A stretch of DNA of 64,000 nucleotides, taken from NCBI RefSeq assembly GCF_014349155.1, contig NZ_JACSIT010000100.1, positions 304,093 through 368,092 on the forward strand, in the 5' to 3' direction. Both the position numbers and the translations under genes were made by a program. A model generated the notes under the pieces. It saw nothing but the letters and a program-made list of their open reading frames with translations, made no database searches and was not told where the DNA came from. The stretch comes from Neolewinella lacunae (lineage in GTDB: Bacteria > Bacteroidota > Bacteroidia > Chitinophagales > Saprospiraceae). Positions 1 through 8,659 of the stretch are shown here, piece by piece (within the stretch, counting starts at the first letter, position 1; the number at the start of each line of letters is the position of its first letter).

Positions 1-486
1 TATGGCTCCTTCTATGCCGGCTACATCGCCAAGATTCCGGAAATCACCCTGCGTTCCGCCTTCGACGAAAGCTCTGCCGCCCTGCTGGATTACCTTACCC
101 ACGTACCCGAAGAGCGCGCCGACTACGCCTACGCGCCCGGCAAATGGACCATCAAGGAATGCCTCCAGCACATCATCGATACCGAACGGATTTTCAGCTA
201 CCGTGCCTTGCGCATCGGGCGCGGCGACCTCACGCCCCTGCCCGGTTTTGAGCAAAATGATTTCGCGCGGGTGATGGACGTTTCCGGCCGTAAACTCCTT
301 GAGATGATCGACGAGTTCCGCCTCGTGCGGCAGTCCAGCATTGTCCTGTTTTCCAGCTTTACCAAAGACGATCTGTTGCGCAAAGGGACCATGAGCGGGG
401 CCAGCGCCTCCACCCGGGGCATCGGCTACGTGATGTGTGGCCACGTGTTGCACCACGCCGACGTTTTTCGGGAGCGTTACGCATAA
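1..486 (+). CDS. DinB-like protein, 5' truncated by window edge
   Basis: The reading frame is open from the first base and ends at TAA 484-486, so the start lies outside the window. The visible 161 residues have the DinB/YfiT four-helix layout: KWTIKECLQHIIDTERIF carries the first helix histidine of the putative metal site, and HVLHHADVFRERY near the C-terminus carries the second HxxxH-type cluster. Families of this type are metal-binding, often thiol-dependent transferases or hydrolases; the substrate cannot be told from sequence. The internal ATG at 208 would remove the first metal-ligand helix, so it is not the start. Confidence 0.75.
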   Translation, partial: YGSFYAGYIAKIPEITLRSAFDESSAALLDYLTHVPEERADYAYAPGKWTIKECLQHIIDTERIFSYRALRIGRGDLTPLPGFEQNDFARVMDVSGRKLLEMIDEFRLVRQSSIVLFSSFTKDDLLRKGTMSGASASTRGIGYVMCGHVLHHADVFRERYA

Positions 487-629
487 GGAAGGTCGGCCCG
501 GCGTTATAATCGCTGGCGTCCTCCGGTCCTCGCCTGCGGGGAGTTTCCCGGTCCGTGCCTGGTAAAACTGCCGTCGCAGTCCTACATTTGGCTTTTGTCC
601 TGTACGGTCTTAAGAACTTCATCCCCACT

Positions 630-2126
630 ATGAAATACCTCCTGCTTCCCTTGTTACTTTGCCTGGCCACGGGGTTGCGGGCCGATGTGCTTTCCACCCG
701 GCTGCGCCTGCTGCTGCCGGGCGATGACCCCGCCACCGTCAACGAACGGCAGTTTCTCTACCAGCGCATCGACCAGTTGTTTACGCGCCTGGAGGAAGAA
801 GAACGGCTCTCGCGCAAATCCACCAGCAAGCAAATCACGCGCATCGTCAGCCGCTTGCAGCGGGAACTTTTCCGGACCTTTGCTGCCGACGCCCGCCTGG
901 ACGACGCCTTCCGTACCAGTCGCTACAGCGATGCCACGGCCGCCATCCTCACCGCCCTGGCTTTTGAACGCTTTCAGATCGACTTCAACGGCTACGTCGA
1001 CCACTGGGAAGCCTTTCTCGTCGCCGATCCCGAAGGCAAGAAGGTCGTCGTCCGCTCCCCCAGTACCAAAAAGCGCAAAGAGACGGTCGTCCAGGCTTAC
1101 CAACGCGATTACCTGGCCCTGATCCGGGGGACAGTAGAACCTCGCCTGCCGAGCCTGACGGAGGAACAAGCCGAGGCCCTTTTTTACCGCTACTACTACT
1201 CCCCCCACCGGGCCCTGAGCTTCGGCCAGCTCTCCGCCTACCTCCAGTACCGCCGCGCACAGGATGCCTACCAGCGCAAAGATTACCCCGCCTGCCAGGT
1301 TCTCCTGGACGCAGCGCTGGCCCGCGAAGAACGCCCCGCCTTCCTCGTCCTGCGCCGTGCCGCCGAACTGCAACTGGCCGCCGCCAACCGCTCGACGGTG
1401 GCGGGAGACGTAGCCGAATTTTTCCAGCAGTGGGCCGAAGACCCCACCAACCGCTACCTGCCCGCCGCCATTTTGCAGCATTACGACCAGCAGCAGCGCC
1501 TCTTCTTCGCCCAAAACCAGGTGACGGCGGCCACGGCGCTGCTGGAAGAATACCTCGAACGGGCCCCCGCCGGGCAGGCAGCGTGGGGCGTAGCCATCCG
1601 GAAACTCCACCAACTGCGCCTCCTCAACCACTACCATACGGCCGGTCGCCTGGACCTGGCCAAGAGCATCGCCGATACCCTCTACCGCCAGGATCCCGCC
1701 AACCCCACCGTCCGTTACGTCCTCGGCGAACTCGTCATCGCCAATCTCCGTGGCACCCGCCCCGGGGATCCCGACTTTCTCCGCAGCGCCGAAACCGCTG
1801 CCGCCAACTACCCCTTCATCCGCCAGCAAGACCGCTTTGCCGACCTCCTGCTGCGGGAACAGGCCTGGAAAGTCCGCGATCTGTACGCCAGCGACCGCCC
1901 CGATCTGGCCAGCATCGCCCTGGAGGCCTTCCGAAAGTCTCTTCAGGACACCCCCCTCGGCCGCGAACGCAGCTTATGGACGCTGACGGCCTTCGCCGCC
2001 GCTTCCAATTACCACTTCCGCATCGAAGATTACCACGGCGCCCGCCACTACGTAGAAGAAGGACTCCGCCATACTCCGGAGGATTCCTACCTGCTACACC
2101 GGCGGGCAGTTTTGGCGCGGTACTGA
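630..2126 (+). CDS. Secreted TPR-like protein of unknown function
   Basis: About 498 residues. I chose ATG 630 because it gives a clean signal peptide (MKYLLLPLLLCLATGLRA followed by DVLST), whereas the upstream in-frame ATG at 555 would bury it. The N-terminal third is charged and helical, with a SRKSTSKQITRIVSRLQREL stretch; the C-terminal half is rich in Ala, Leu, Tyr and Arg in a helix-turn-helix rhythm typical of TPR-type repeats (for example the YQRKDYPACQVLLDAALA and YHTAGRLDLAKSIADTLY units). It is probably periplasmic. No catalytic motif was seen and I do not recognise a named family. It reads the same way as the pseudouridine synthase gene downstream, 73 bases apart. Confidence 0.7.
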   Translation: MKYLLLPLLLCLATGLRADVLSTRLRLLLPGDDPATVNERQFLYQRIDQLFTRLEEEERLSRKSTSKQITRIVSRLQRELFRTFAADARLDDAFRTSRYSDATAAILTALAFERFQIDFNGYVDHWEAFLVADPEGKKVVVRSPSTKKRKETVVQAYQRDYLALIRGTVEPRLPSLTEEQAEALFYRYYYSPHRALSFGQLSAYLQYRRAQDAYQRKDYPACQVLLDAALAREERPAFLVLRRAAELQLAAANRSTVAGDVAEFFQQWAEDPTNRYLPAAILQHYDQQQRLFFAQNQVTAATALLEEYLERAPAGQAAWGVAIRKLHQLRLLNHYHTAGRLDLAKSIADTLYRQDPANPTVRYVLGELVIANLRGTRPGDPDFLRSAETAAANYPFIRQQDRFADLLLREQAWKVRDLYASDRPDLASIALEAFRKSLQDTPLGRERSLWTLTAFAAASNYHFRIEDYHGARHYVEEGLRHTPEDSYLLHRRAVLARY

Positions 2127-2199
2127 CTTTGTTCGTATTCAACTGGACACCCCGGCAAGGAAAGCAGCTCGGCTCCCCGTTCTTGCCTACCTTTGCGGG

Positions 2200-3255
2200 A
2201 TGCCTTCTTCCAAAAATAGTATCGACCACATCGAAACCGTCCGCATCCTCGTTGATGCGGGCCAGCAACCCGTGCGTCTTGACAAATTCGTAACCGATAA
2301 ACTGCCGAAAGTCAGCCGCAACCGGGTACAAAACGACATCAAAAACGGGCGCATCCGCGTCGACGGGCTTTCCGTAAAAGCCAATCACAAGCTGACTCCC
2401 GGCCAACTGGTCACCATTGATATTCCACGCTACCGGCCCGAAGAAGAGCCCACCGTCATTCCCCAGGAAATCCCGCTCGATATCCGTTACGAAGACGACG
2501 ACGTAATGGTGATCTACAAGCCGCCGGGGATGGTCGTCCACCCCGCCGTCGGCCACCACGATGGGACCTTGGTCAATGCCCTATCCTTTCACCTCAAACA
2601 GGATGATTTGCCCGTTTTGCCGGGCAACGACGATAGCCGCGTCGGCCTCGTCCACCGCATCGATAAAGACACTTCCGGCCTGCTCATCATCGCCAAAACG
2701 GAGGACGCCATGACCCACCTGGCGCGGCAGTTTTACGAGCACACCATCGAACGCACCTACCAGGCCATCTGCTGGGGCGAGCCCGATCCGCCCAACGGCA
2801 CCATCGACGCCCACCTGGGTCGCGACCCCAAAAACCGCCAGAATTACCGCGTCTTCGAAGAGCCCGAAGACGGGCACAAACACGCCGTTACCCACTACAC
2901 CACGCTGGAGGGCCTTTACTACGTGAGCCTCATCGAACTGAAGCTGGAAACCGGACGTACCCACCAGATCCGGGTCCATTTCCGCTACATCGGCCACCCC
3001 TTGTTCAACGACGCGCGCTACGGCGGCAACCGCATCGTCAAAGGCACGATTTACAGCAAGTACCGGATTTTTGCCGAACGCTGCTTCGAAATTTGCCCGC
3101 GCCAGGCCCTCCACGCCAAAAGCCTGGCCTTCACCCACCCCACGACGGGGGAAAGACTTTCTTTCGATAGCGACCTGCCCGACGACATGCGGGAGGTACT
3201 GGAAAAATGGCGCAATTACGTCAGCCCCCGCCGCCAAAACGACCAATTGGAATGA
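2200..3255 (+). CDS. RluA/RluD-family 23S rRNA pseudouridine synthase
   Basis: A 351-residue protein isomerising uridine to pseudouridine in RNA, most likely in 23S rRNA. An S4 RNA-binding domain covers about residues 24-75 (RLDKFVTDKLPKVSRNRVQ, then IRVDG). The catalytic domain has the family signature GLVHRIDKDTSGLL with catalytic Asp155, and the later motifs YQAICWG, LKLETGRTHQIRVH and GHPLFNDARYGG. Length fits RluD. A TACCTTTG -7 box at 2188-2195 lies only four bases before the ATG, so the message may be leaderless; no matching TTG was found 19 bases upstream. The stop overlaps the next start by ATGA (3252-3255), which suggests translational coupling with the DUF1415 gene. Confidence 0.93.
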   Translation: MPSSKNSIDHIETVRILVDAGQQPVRLDKFVTDKLPKVSRNRVQNDIKNGRIRVDGLSVKANHKLTPGQLVTIDIPRYRPEEEPTVIPQEIPLDIRYEDDDVMVIYKPPGMVVHPAVGHHDGTLVNALSFHLKQDDLPVLPGNDDSRVGLVHRIDKDTSGLLIIAKTEDAMTHLARQFYEHTIERTYQAICWGEPDPPNGTIDAHLGRDPKNRQNYRVFEEPEDGHKHAVTHYTTLEGLYYVSLIELKLETGRTHQIRVHFRYIGHPLFNDARYGGNRIVKGTIYSKYRIFAERCFEICPRQALHAKSLAFTHPTTGERLSFDSDLPDDMREVLEKWRNYVSPRRQNDQLE

Positions 3256-3761
3256 ACCCCGTAGTCGACTCCCTGGCCTGGGTGCGCGATTTTGTAATCC
3301 AGCACACCCTCTGCCCCTTTGCCGCCCAGCCCTTCGCCGCCGGGCGCGTGCTGGCCACTGAAATAGGTGGTTCCGACCTTGAAGCTTGTTTTAACGGGGC
3401 GCTGGCGCAGGTGCAAAGTCTGCTCTCCGAACCAGCCGGGGAAGTCGAGACGACGCTGATCGTTTTCTCGGAAGCCATGGAAGATTTTACGGAATTTATG
3501 GATTTCGTGTACACCTTCGAAGATACCCTCGCCGAGGTGGGCGCCGATCAACTCGTGCAATTGGCCCATTTCCACCCCCGCTACCGCTTCGAAGGCACCG
3601 CCGACGACGATCCCGGCAACCGCACCAACCGCTCGCCCTATCCCATGCTGCAATTGCTGCGGGTGGAGTCCGTCGCCCGCGCCATCGCCGCCTACCCCGA
3701 CGTAAATGCCATCCCCGCCCGCAATATCCGGAAGATGGAGGAGCTGGGGAAGGGGGAGTGA
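3252..3761 (+). CDS. DUF1415 family protein
   Basis: A 169-residue protein beginning at ATG 3252, which overlaps the TGA of the pseudouridine synthase gene. An earlier in-frame ATG at 3207 lies inside the upstream gene and is less likely. It matches the DUF1415 family: a conserved N-terminal CPFA (HTLCPFAAQPF), central ETTLIVF and FMDFVYTFEDTL, and the terminal HFHPRYRFEGTADDDPGN, NRSPYPMLQLLR and NIRKMEELG. The function of the family is not established; conserved His, Asp and Cys residues hint at metal binding. Coupling to an rRNA-modifying enzyme is seen here but need not be functional. Confidence 0.85.
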   Translation: MNPVVDSLAWVRDFVIQHTLCPFAAQPFAAGRVLATEIGGSDLEACFNGALAQVQSLLSEPAGEVETTLIVFSEAMEDFTEFMDFVYTFEDTLAEVGADQLVQLAHFHPRYRFEGTADDDPGNRTNRSPYPMLQLLRVESVARAIAAYPDVNAIPARNIRKMEELGKGE

Positions 3762-3912
3762 TTTTGAGTATAGAAGGGCTGTGAAAATTCTAAAGAGCAG
3801 TCAACTTTACCCCAAGCCTGTTTATAAACCTAGGGAAATTAAAATATTTTTTTGCACGATTCAAATCTTAGTCTTACCCTTCGGATCTCTTGAAGACTTA
3901 AACCCATCCCTT

Positions 3913-5570
3913 ATGTTAAATCACCTCACCACTATTATAATCATTTGCTTAGCAATTGGCAATTCTCTCGCTTCCCAGTCAGCTGAAACGCTCTGTGGGA
4001 CTGACTCGACGCAATTCGCTCAACCTAGAATTATTCAGAAAAATCTCTATGAGTTTTGTAATTATTCAGAAAGCTATATCAACAATAACTGTCTCACTAC
4101 CTACATCCGAGTAAATGTTCACTTTTTTGTGGAGTCCGATTGTTCGGGAACTACCGCTGCAGCAGCAGTCAATAATCAACTTCAACAGTCAGAAGTATTT
4201 CAAAAGGCCGAAGACTACATCGGCAATGCTAACACCTTCTTAAGCATCATGAGCGGAAACCAGCAATGGAACCAGCTTGAATGGGGTGCTACGGTGACTG
4301 ATACTCAGTGCGTAATGCTTCGTTTAGTCTTAAATGAGGTTTTCATTCACTGTGAGACGGGTAATCGAGTAGTAGGAGTACAATTATCGCAATCCGATGA
4401 TGTTGTTTCGTACGACACAGCTAACTACGGTTCTGCCCTAAATGTGTTCATTACTAATGTACAGGGTGGCGCTAACGGATTTGTATATTTAGATCTTGGG
4501 AATACTACCATTTTCAACGAAAATTTTCACTCACAACTGCTCATCCATGAAATTGGCCATAGCCTAAAGCTTAAACATCCATTTCAAGGGGTGCCCTGAC
4601 AAACGATGGATGTGCGGATACTCCCTACATTCGCTGGACCTATGACAGAAACGGAGATGGAACGACAGATGCTTCCGGGGTTAGTTGTTGGAACCTGTAA
4701 AATGTCGTAAATGGCATTGACCTTTGCCAACCAAACGGCACTACCGTAGTAAACTCCCACCCATGTTGTGAACAGCAGTATCAAACCAACAATATGATGA
4801 ATTATGCATCCTACGCTAGCGATCCTTTTGTTTCTGCCTTTACACCATGTCAAATGGATATTATGCTGAATGACTTATAAATGATAAATGCGACCTGATC
4901 GAGGCAATCGATCCAGGCTGTCCACCTGCTTCTGCCCATATTGGGGTATTGCCAATGGTTGATTTCACTGCAGATTGTAAGTACACTTTCCATTTTCAAG
5001 CAAGTACAAATGACACGGAATACCGTGTTACCTAGCGAAGTGCAACAACCCAATGGTACTTTCGTCACATATCGCCAGACGGATTGGCTCGACGGGCCCG
5101 CAGAATCCGATCGAGTAGCGGTTGGCACCAATGAACACGACAAGTTCGCGAATGTTGTTTTGCTCTCCAATGCTTCCTATAAGGTGATCGTTCAAACAAA
5201 AAATCTTTGCGGCGATTCCGACCACTTTATCCTCTTTTTTACTACTGGAGATTGTGATTTACGGCCTGATAACCCTGGTCCGTTGAATCCAGTTGAAGAG
5301 GGTAGCATAATAATTTACCCTAATCCTGTCATTACTGGTACGAGCTTGAATTACACTTCGCATGTCACTGCGAACATATACATTTATCTAACTACTACTT
5401 CCGGGAATGGAAATTCCACCCAAACCTTGCTCAAACAGGCGGACTCCGGAAATAAACAAGCCGGGAGCTATATTGTATACTTCCCTGAATACGAGCTAAG
5501 CGAAGGGCTTAATTACATCAGTATTCATGCAGGTGACCAAATCATAGTTAAACGCGTCCAAAAAAATTAA
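3913..5570 (+). pseudogene. Decayed M43-like (pappalysin/cytophagalysin) metalloprotease with T9SS tail
   Basis: The first part (3913-4599) encodes a signal peptide (MLNHLTTIIIICLAIGNSLAS) and a protease domain ending at the zinc motif HEIGHSLKLKH. The frame then hits TGA right after FQGVP. The protein continues in the +1 frame (GALTNDGCADTPYIRWTYDR) up to an in-frame TAA near 4699, and past it the same frame shows the M43 hallmark NNMMNYASY and FTPCQMDIMLNDL, ending at another stop near 4878. The next stretch (DKCDLIEAIDPGCPPAS) lies in a third frame to about 5033. The final frame, from about 5035, ends with a T9SS-type tail beginning SIIIYPNPV. At least three frameshifts and one or more internal stops make a working product unlikely. 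Composition is AT-richer than the flanks. Confidence 0.85.
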
Positions 5571-5573
5571 ACC

Positions 5574-6560
5574 ATGCCCTCCTATAGAACCATCATTTCA
5601 GGTCTTTGTCTCGTTATGGGATTCCTGAGCGCTAATCTTCGTGCGCAAGATTCTATTGTAGTTACCCTTCCGTTCTATTTCGAAGATGCACAAGGGAATA
5701 GGGATACGGTCACGATCATTATTTCCGATCATAAAAGTGATTCGATTAACGCAGCTCTAAGGTCTTCCAACATCTTGGGAGAACCTTACGACAGTGTGCT
5801 TGAGGTACGGGCAAGCGAATATGATCAATTCATTTTCGGTGACCCCGCCAGATATGAGTACAAAAGGCAGGTAATTAGGCGAGTCTATCTCAGTGGAGAT
5901 CCTGACGAGTGTATTAATTATCTTTTTAGTGAAGTAATAGCTTTCGCCATCAACGTCAAGTATCCACCTTTGAAAGTATACTGGAATCAGGACGCCTTTG
6001 CCAGAGACGGCTTTTCCAATTGTACGCATACCTCCTGGATAATTAATAGTTTTATTGCGGAAACAGTTTATCCGTGGTGGACGGTCGAAAATAGGGAAGG
6101 AGGGATATATTGGAAATGCCTCGCCTTGGATTCTTCCATCGTTTACCAGTCTTTTGACGCAATGCCCGGCTCCAATTCCCATCGTGCCTTCTCTTTTACC
6201 TTACAACCCGTAGAAGGTAGCTCCAATCCTTTAGATACAATTGAAGTTCTGTCTATTTATTTGTCCCCCCCATTATTTATGCCTTGCTCCGATCTCATCT
6301 CTTCCACTAGCGTCACGCCACCAAGTGTGCAGCCCAGTGTTTTCCCGAATCCGGTGTCGGGGCTCCTACACTGGCCGGATGGTGCGAATGCCTCTCCAGT
6401 GCAAGTTGCTACGGTCTATGCCATGAATGGCCAACGGCTACTGATGCAACAACGAGTGGATAGTAGCCTGGATGTTTCCCAATTACCGCCGGGTGCGTAC
6501 GTCCTACGCTTAGATTACCAGAATGGGCGCTTTTCGGCCCACAAATTTTTCAAGCGTTAA
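5574..6560 (+). CDS. Secreted protein with T9SS C-terminal sorting domain
   Basis: A 328-residue protein starting three bases after the decayed protease. The N-terminus is a signal peptide (MPSYRTIISGLCLVMGFLSANLRAQ). The C-terminal ~75 residues are a typical type A T9SS sorting domain: VFPNPVSGLLHWPDG, then a VYAMNGQRLL strand and the terminal LPPGAYVLRLDYQNGRF plus basic end HKFFKR. The middle part has no motif I recognise; it contains a few Cys and many aromatic residues. It is expected to be exported through the outer membrane and attached to the cell surface or released. AT-rich codon use matches the pseudogene before it, so the pair may have been acquired together. Confidence 0.8.
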   Translation: MPSYRTIISGLCLVMGFLSANLRAQDSIVVTLPFYFEDAQGNRDTVTIIISDHKSDSINAALRSSNILGEPYDSVLEVRASEYDQFIFGDPARYEYKRQVIRRVYLSGDPDECINYLFSEVIAFAINVKYPPLKVYWNQDAFARDGFSNCTHTSWIINSFIAETVYPWWTVENREGGIYWKCLALDSSIVYQSFDAMPGSNSHRAFSFTLQPVEGSSNPLDTIEVLSIYLSPPLFMPCSDLISSTSVTPPSVQPSVFPNPVSGLLHWPDGANASPVQVATVYAMNGQRLLMQQRVDSSLDVSQLPPGAYVLRLDYQNGRFSAHKFFKR

Positions 6561-6665
6561 CCTTTGGTCTGATAAAGATGGTTCCTCACTTTCAAGGATA
6601 AAAATTGGCATTTGAATAATGAAGTAGGACTAATCCCTGCTAGGTCGTAATTCGTTTCTCAATCC

Positions 6666-7148
6666 CTACCGTTCATACACCATCGCCCGGTGCGGAATCC
6701 CATCTTCGTCGTAGAGGTCGCCAACGCCCACGAAGCCTACGCTGCCGTAGTACTCCTGCAAATGGGCCTGGGCGCTGATCTTGACCGGCTGGTGCCCGAA
6801 ATTGGCGAAAAGCAGGCGGAGGGATTGCTCCATCAAGGGCCGCCCCAGCCCCTTGCCCCGCGCAAAAGGAGCGGTGATGACCCTCCCGATGCTGGCGTAC
6901 GCCGGGTAGGAAACCCCCTTCGGCAAGAGCCGGGTGTAGGCCGCCAGCCGACCATCTTCGGCCAAGCCCAGCAGGTGGATGGCCTGGAAGTCTTTGTCAT
7001 CCAGGTCTTGGTACGGGCAGTTTTGCTCGACTACGAAGACCTCAATGCGGAGTTGGATGATTTGGTAGAGTTGCTGCGTATCCAGCTGGGCGAAGGGCAG
7101 GGATTTCCAGGTCAGTTGCACGGGCAGAAAAAGGTTTGGCGGGGCCAA
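6666..7148 (-). CDS. ElaA-like GNAT family acetyltransferase
   Basis: A 160-residue GNAT protein. It fits the ElaA subgroup: N-terminal LTWKSLPFAQLDTQQLYQII, LRIEVFVVEQNCPYQDLDDKD, then the acetyl-CoA binding segment IGRVITAPFARGKGLGRPLM with the Arg/Gln-x-x-Gly-x-Gly/Ala loop present as RGKGLG. The C-terminal segment AQAHLQEYYGSVGF is also characteristic. It probably transfers acetyl from acetyl-CoA to a small amine or protein; the substrate is unknown for the family. It stands alone, divergent from radA. Confidence 0.88.
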   Translation of the reverse strand: MAPPNLFLPVQLTWKSLPFAQLDTQQLYQIIQLRIEVFVVEQNCPYQDLDDKDFQAIHLLGLAEDGRLAAYTRLLPKGVSYPAYASIGRVITAPFARGKGLGRPLMEQSLRLLFANFGHQPVKISAQAHLQEYYGSVGFVGVGDLYDEDGIPHRAMVYER

Positions 7149-7205
7149 GGTAAGCGCTGCTCGCGAATGTGCCGAAGATGAGGAATAAACAAAAAGTTGG
7201 TCCTT

Positions 7206-7235
7206 TTGAATTTTAAGTTTTTTGCTTTAAATTTG
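7206..7235 (+). promoter_or_regulatory. Bacteroidetes-type promoter of radA
   Basis: TTG at 7206-7208, 19 bases, then TAAATTTG at 7228-7235, a full match to the TTG-N19-TAnnTTTG consensus. The radA ATG lies 20 bases downstream at 7256. Confidence 0.7.
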
Positions 7236-7255
7236 CCTTTTCACCGGACTTTACC

Positions 7256-8656
7256 ATGGCCAAAACCAAAACCTCCTTCTTCTGCCGCAACTGCGGTTCG
7301 GAATCCCCCAAGTGGATGGGCCAGTGCCCCAGCTGCCGGGAGTGGAATACCCTGACGGAAGAAACCATCGTCCAGACCAAAAACGAGCGCCTCGATAACC
7401 AACCCAACTGGCGCGAAGTCGGGAAGACCAGCAGCAACGGCCCCGTCGGCAAAGGGCCCCGCCCCATTGCTCTCGATCAGGTGGTGGCTGGCGAAGTCCA
7501 CCGCCTCATCGCGCCGGACCAGGAACTCAACCGCGTCCTGGGCGGCGGCATCGTCCCCGGCAGCATCATCCTGTTCGGCGGGCAGCCGGGCATCGGGAAG
7601 TCGACCCTGCTTTTACAACTCGCCCTGCGCCTGGGCCAGCGCGTCCTCTACGTCTCCGGCGAAGAGAGCGAAGAACAGATCAAGATGCGCGCCGACCGCC
7701 TCGGCGGGGCCTCCCACAACTGTTTCTTGCTGACCGAGACAAACACCCAAAAACTGCTCCAGCACGCCGCCGAGCTTCAGCCCAAGCTGCTCATCATTGA
7801 TTCCATCCAGACGCTCGCCAGCCCCCACGTCGATAGCATGGCGGGCACCGTAAGCCAGGTACGGGAATGCGCCGCCGAACTGCAACGCTTCGCCAAAGAA
7901 ACAGGCATCCCCACCTTTTTGATCGGCCACATCACCAAGGAAGGGTCCATCGCCGGCCCCAAACTGCTGGAACACATCGTCGATGCCGTCCTCCAATTTG
8001 AAGGAGACCGCAACTACACCTACCGCATCCTCCGGACCCTGAAAAACCGCTTCGGCAGCACCGATGAACTGGGCATCTACCAAATGGATGGCTCCGGACT
8101 GCGCGAAGTCTCCAACCCCAGCGAACTGTTGCTCTCCGAACGCGACGAAGACCTCTCCGGCTCCGCCGTCTGCGCTACCCTCGAAGGGATGCGGCCGATG
8201 CTCATCGAAGTCCAGGCCCTCGTCAGCACCGCCGTCTACGGCACGCCCCAGCGCTCCGCAACGGGATTCGACCTGCGCCGCCTTTCCATGCTCCTGGCCG
8301 TCCTGGAAAAAAGAGCGGGACTGCCCCTCGGCAACCAGGACGTCTTCCTCAACATAGCCGGAGGAATCCGGGTGGATGATCCGGCCATCGACCTCTCCAT
8401 CGTCGCCGCCCTGCTGTCCAGCGCCATGGACGTAACGATCTCCCCCGAAATTGCCTTTGCCGGAGAAATTGGTTTGAGCGGAGAGATCCGCGCCGTCACC
8501 CGCATTGAACAGCGCATCCAGGAGGCCGATCGTCTGGGCTTCCGCTCCATCTACGTTAGCAAATACAACGTAAAGGGCCTCGACCCCGACCGCTACAGCA
8601 TCCGGATCTACACTCTGGCTACGGTTCGGGAATTGTACGAAGCGCTGTTTGCCTAA
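7256..8656 (+). CDS. radA: DNA repair protein RadA
   Basis: A 466-residue branch-migration ATPase acting in recombinational repair alongside RecA. The N-terminal C4 zinc finger is Cys10-Cys13 and Cys24-Cys27 (FFCRNCGSESPKWMGQCPSC). Walker A is GGQPGIGKST at about 108-117, Walker B sits in LLIIDSIQTL, and the RadA-specific KNRFGS motif is at about 263-268. The C-terminal ~100 residues form the Lon-protease-like domain (GFDLRRLSMLLAVLEKRAG, IAGGIRVDDPAIDLSIVAALLSS split over two strands). Length is normal. Transcribed from its own promoter, ending three bases before the stop of the convergent gene. Confidence 0.97.
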   Translation: MAKTKTSFFCRNCGSESPKWMGQCPSCREWNTLTEETIVQTKNERLDNQPNWREVGKTSSNGPVGKGPRPIALDQVVAGEVHRLIAPDQELNRVLGGGIVPGSIILFGGQPGIGKSTLLLQLALRLGQRVLYVSGEESEEQIKMRADRLGGASHNCFLLTETNTQKLLQHAAELQPKLLIIDSIQTLASPHVDSMAGTVSQVRECAAELQRFAKETGIPTFLIGHITKEGSIAGPKLLEHIVDAVLQFEGDRNYTYRILRTLKNRFGSTDELGIYQMDGSGLREVSNPSELLLSERDEDLSGSAVCATLEGMRPMLIEVQALVSTAVYGTPQRSATGFDLRRLSMLLAVLEKRAGLPLGNQDVFLNIAGGIRVDDPAIDLSIVAALLSSAMDVTISPEIAFAGEIGLSGEIRAVTRIEQRIQEADRLGFRSIYVSKYNVKGLDPDRYSIRIYTLATVRELYEALFA

Positions 8657-8659
8657 ACC

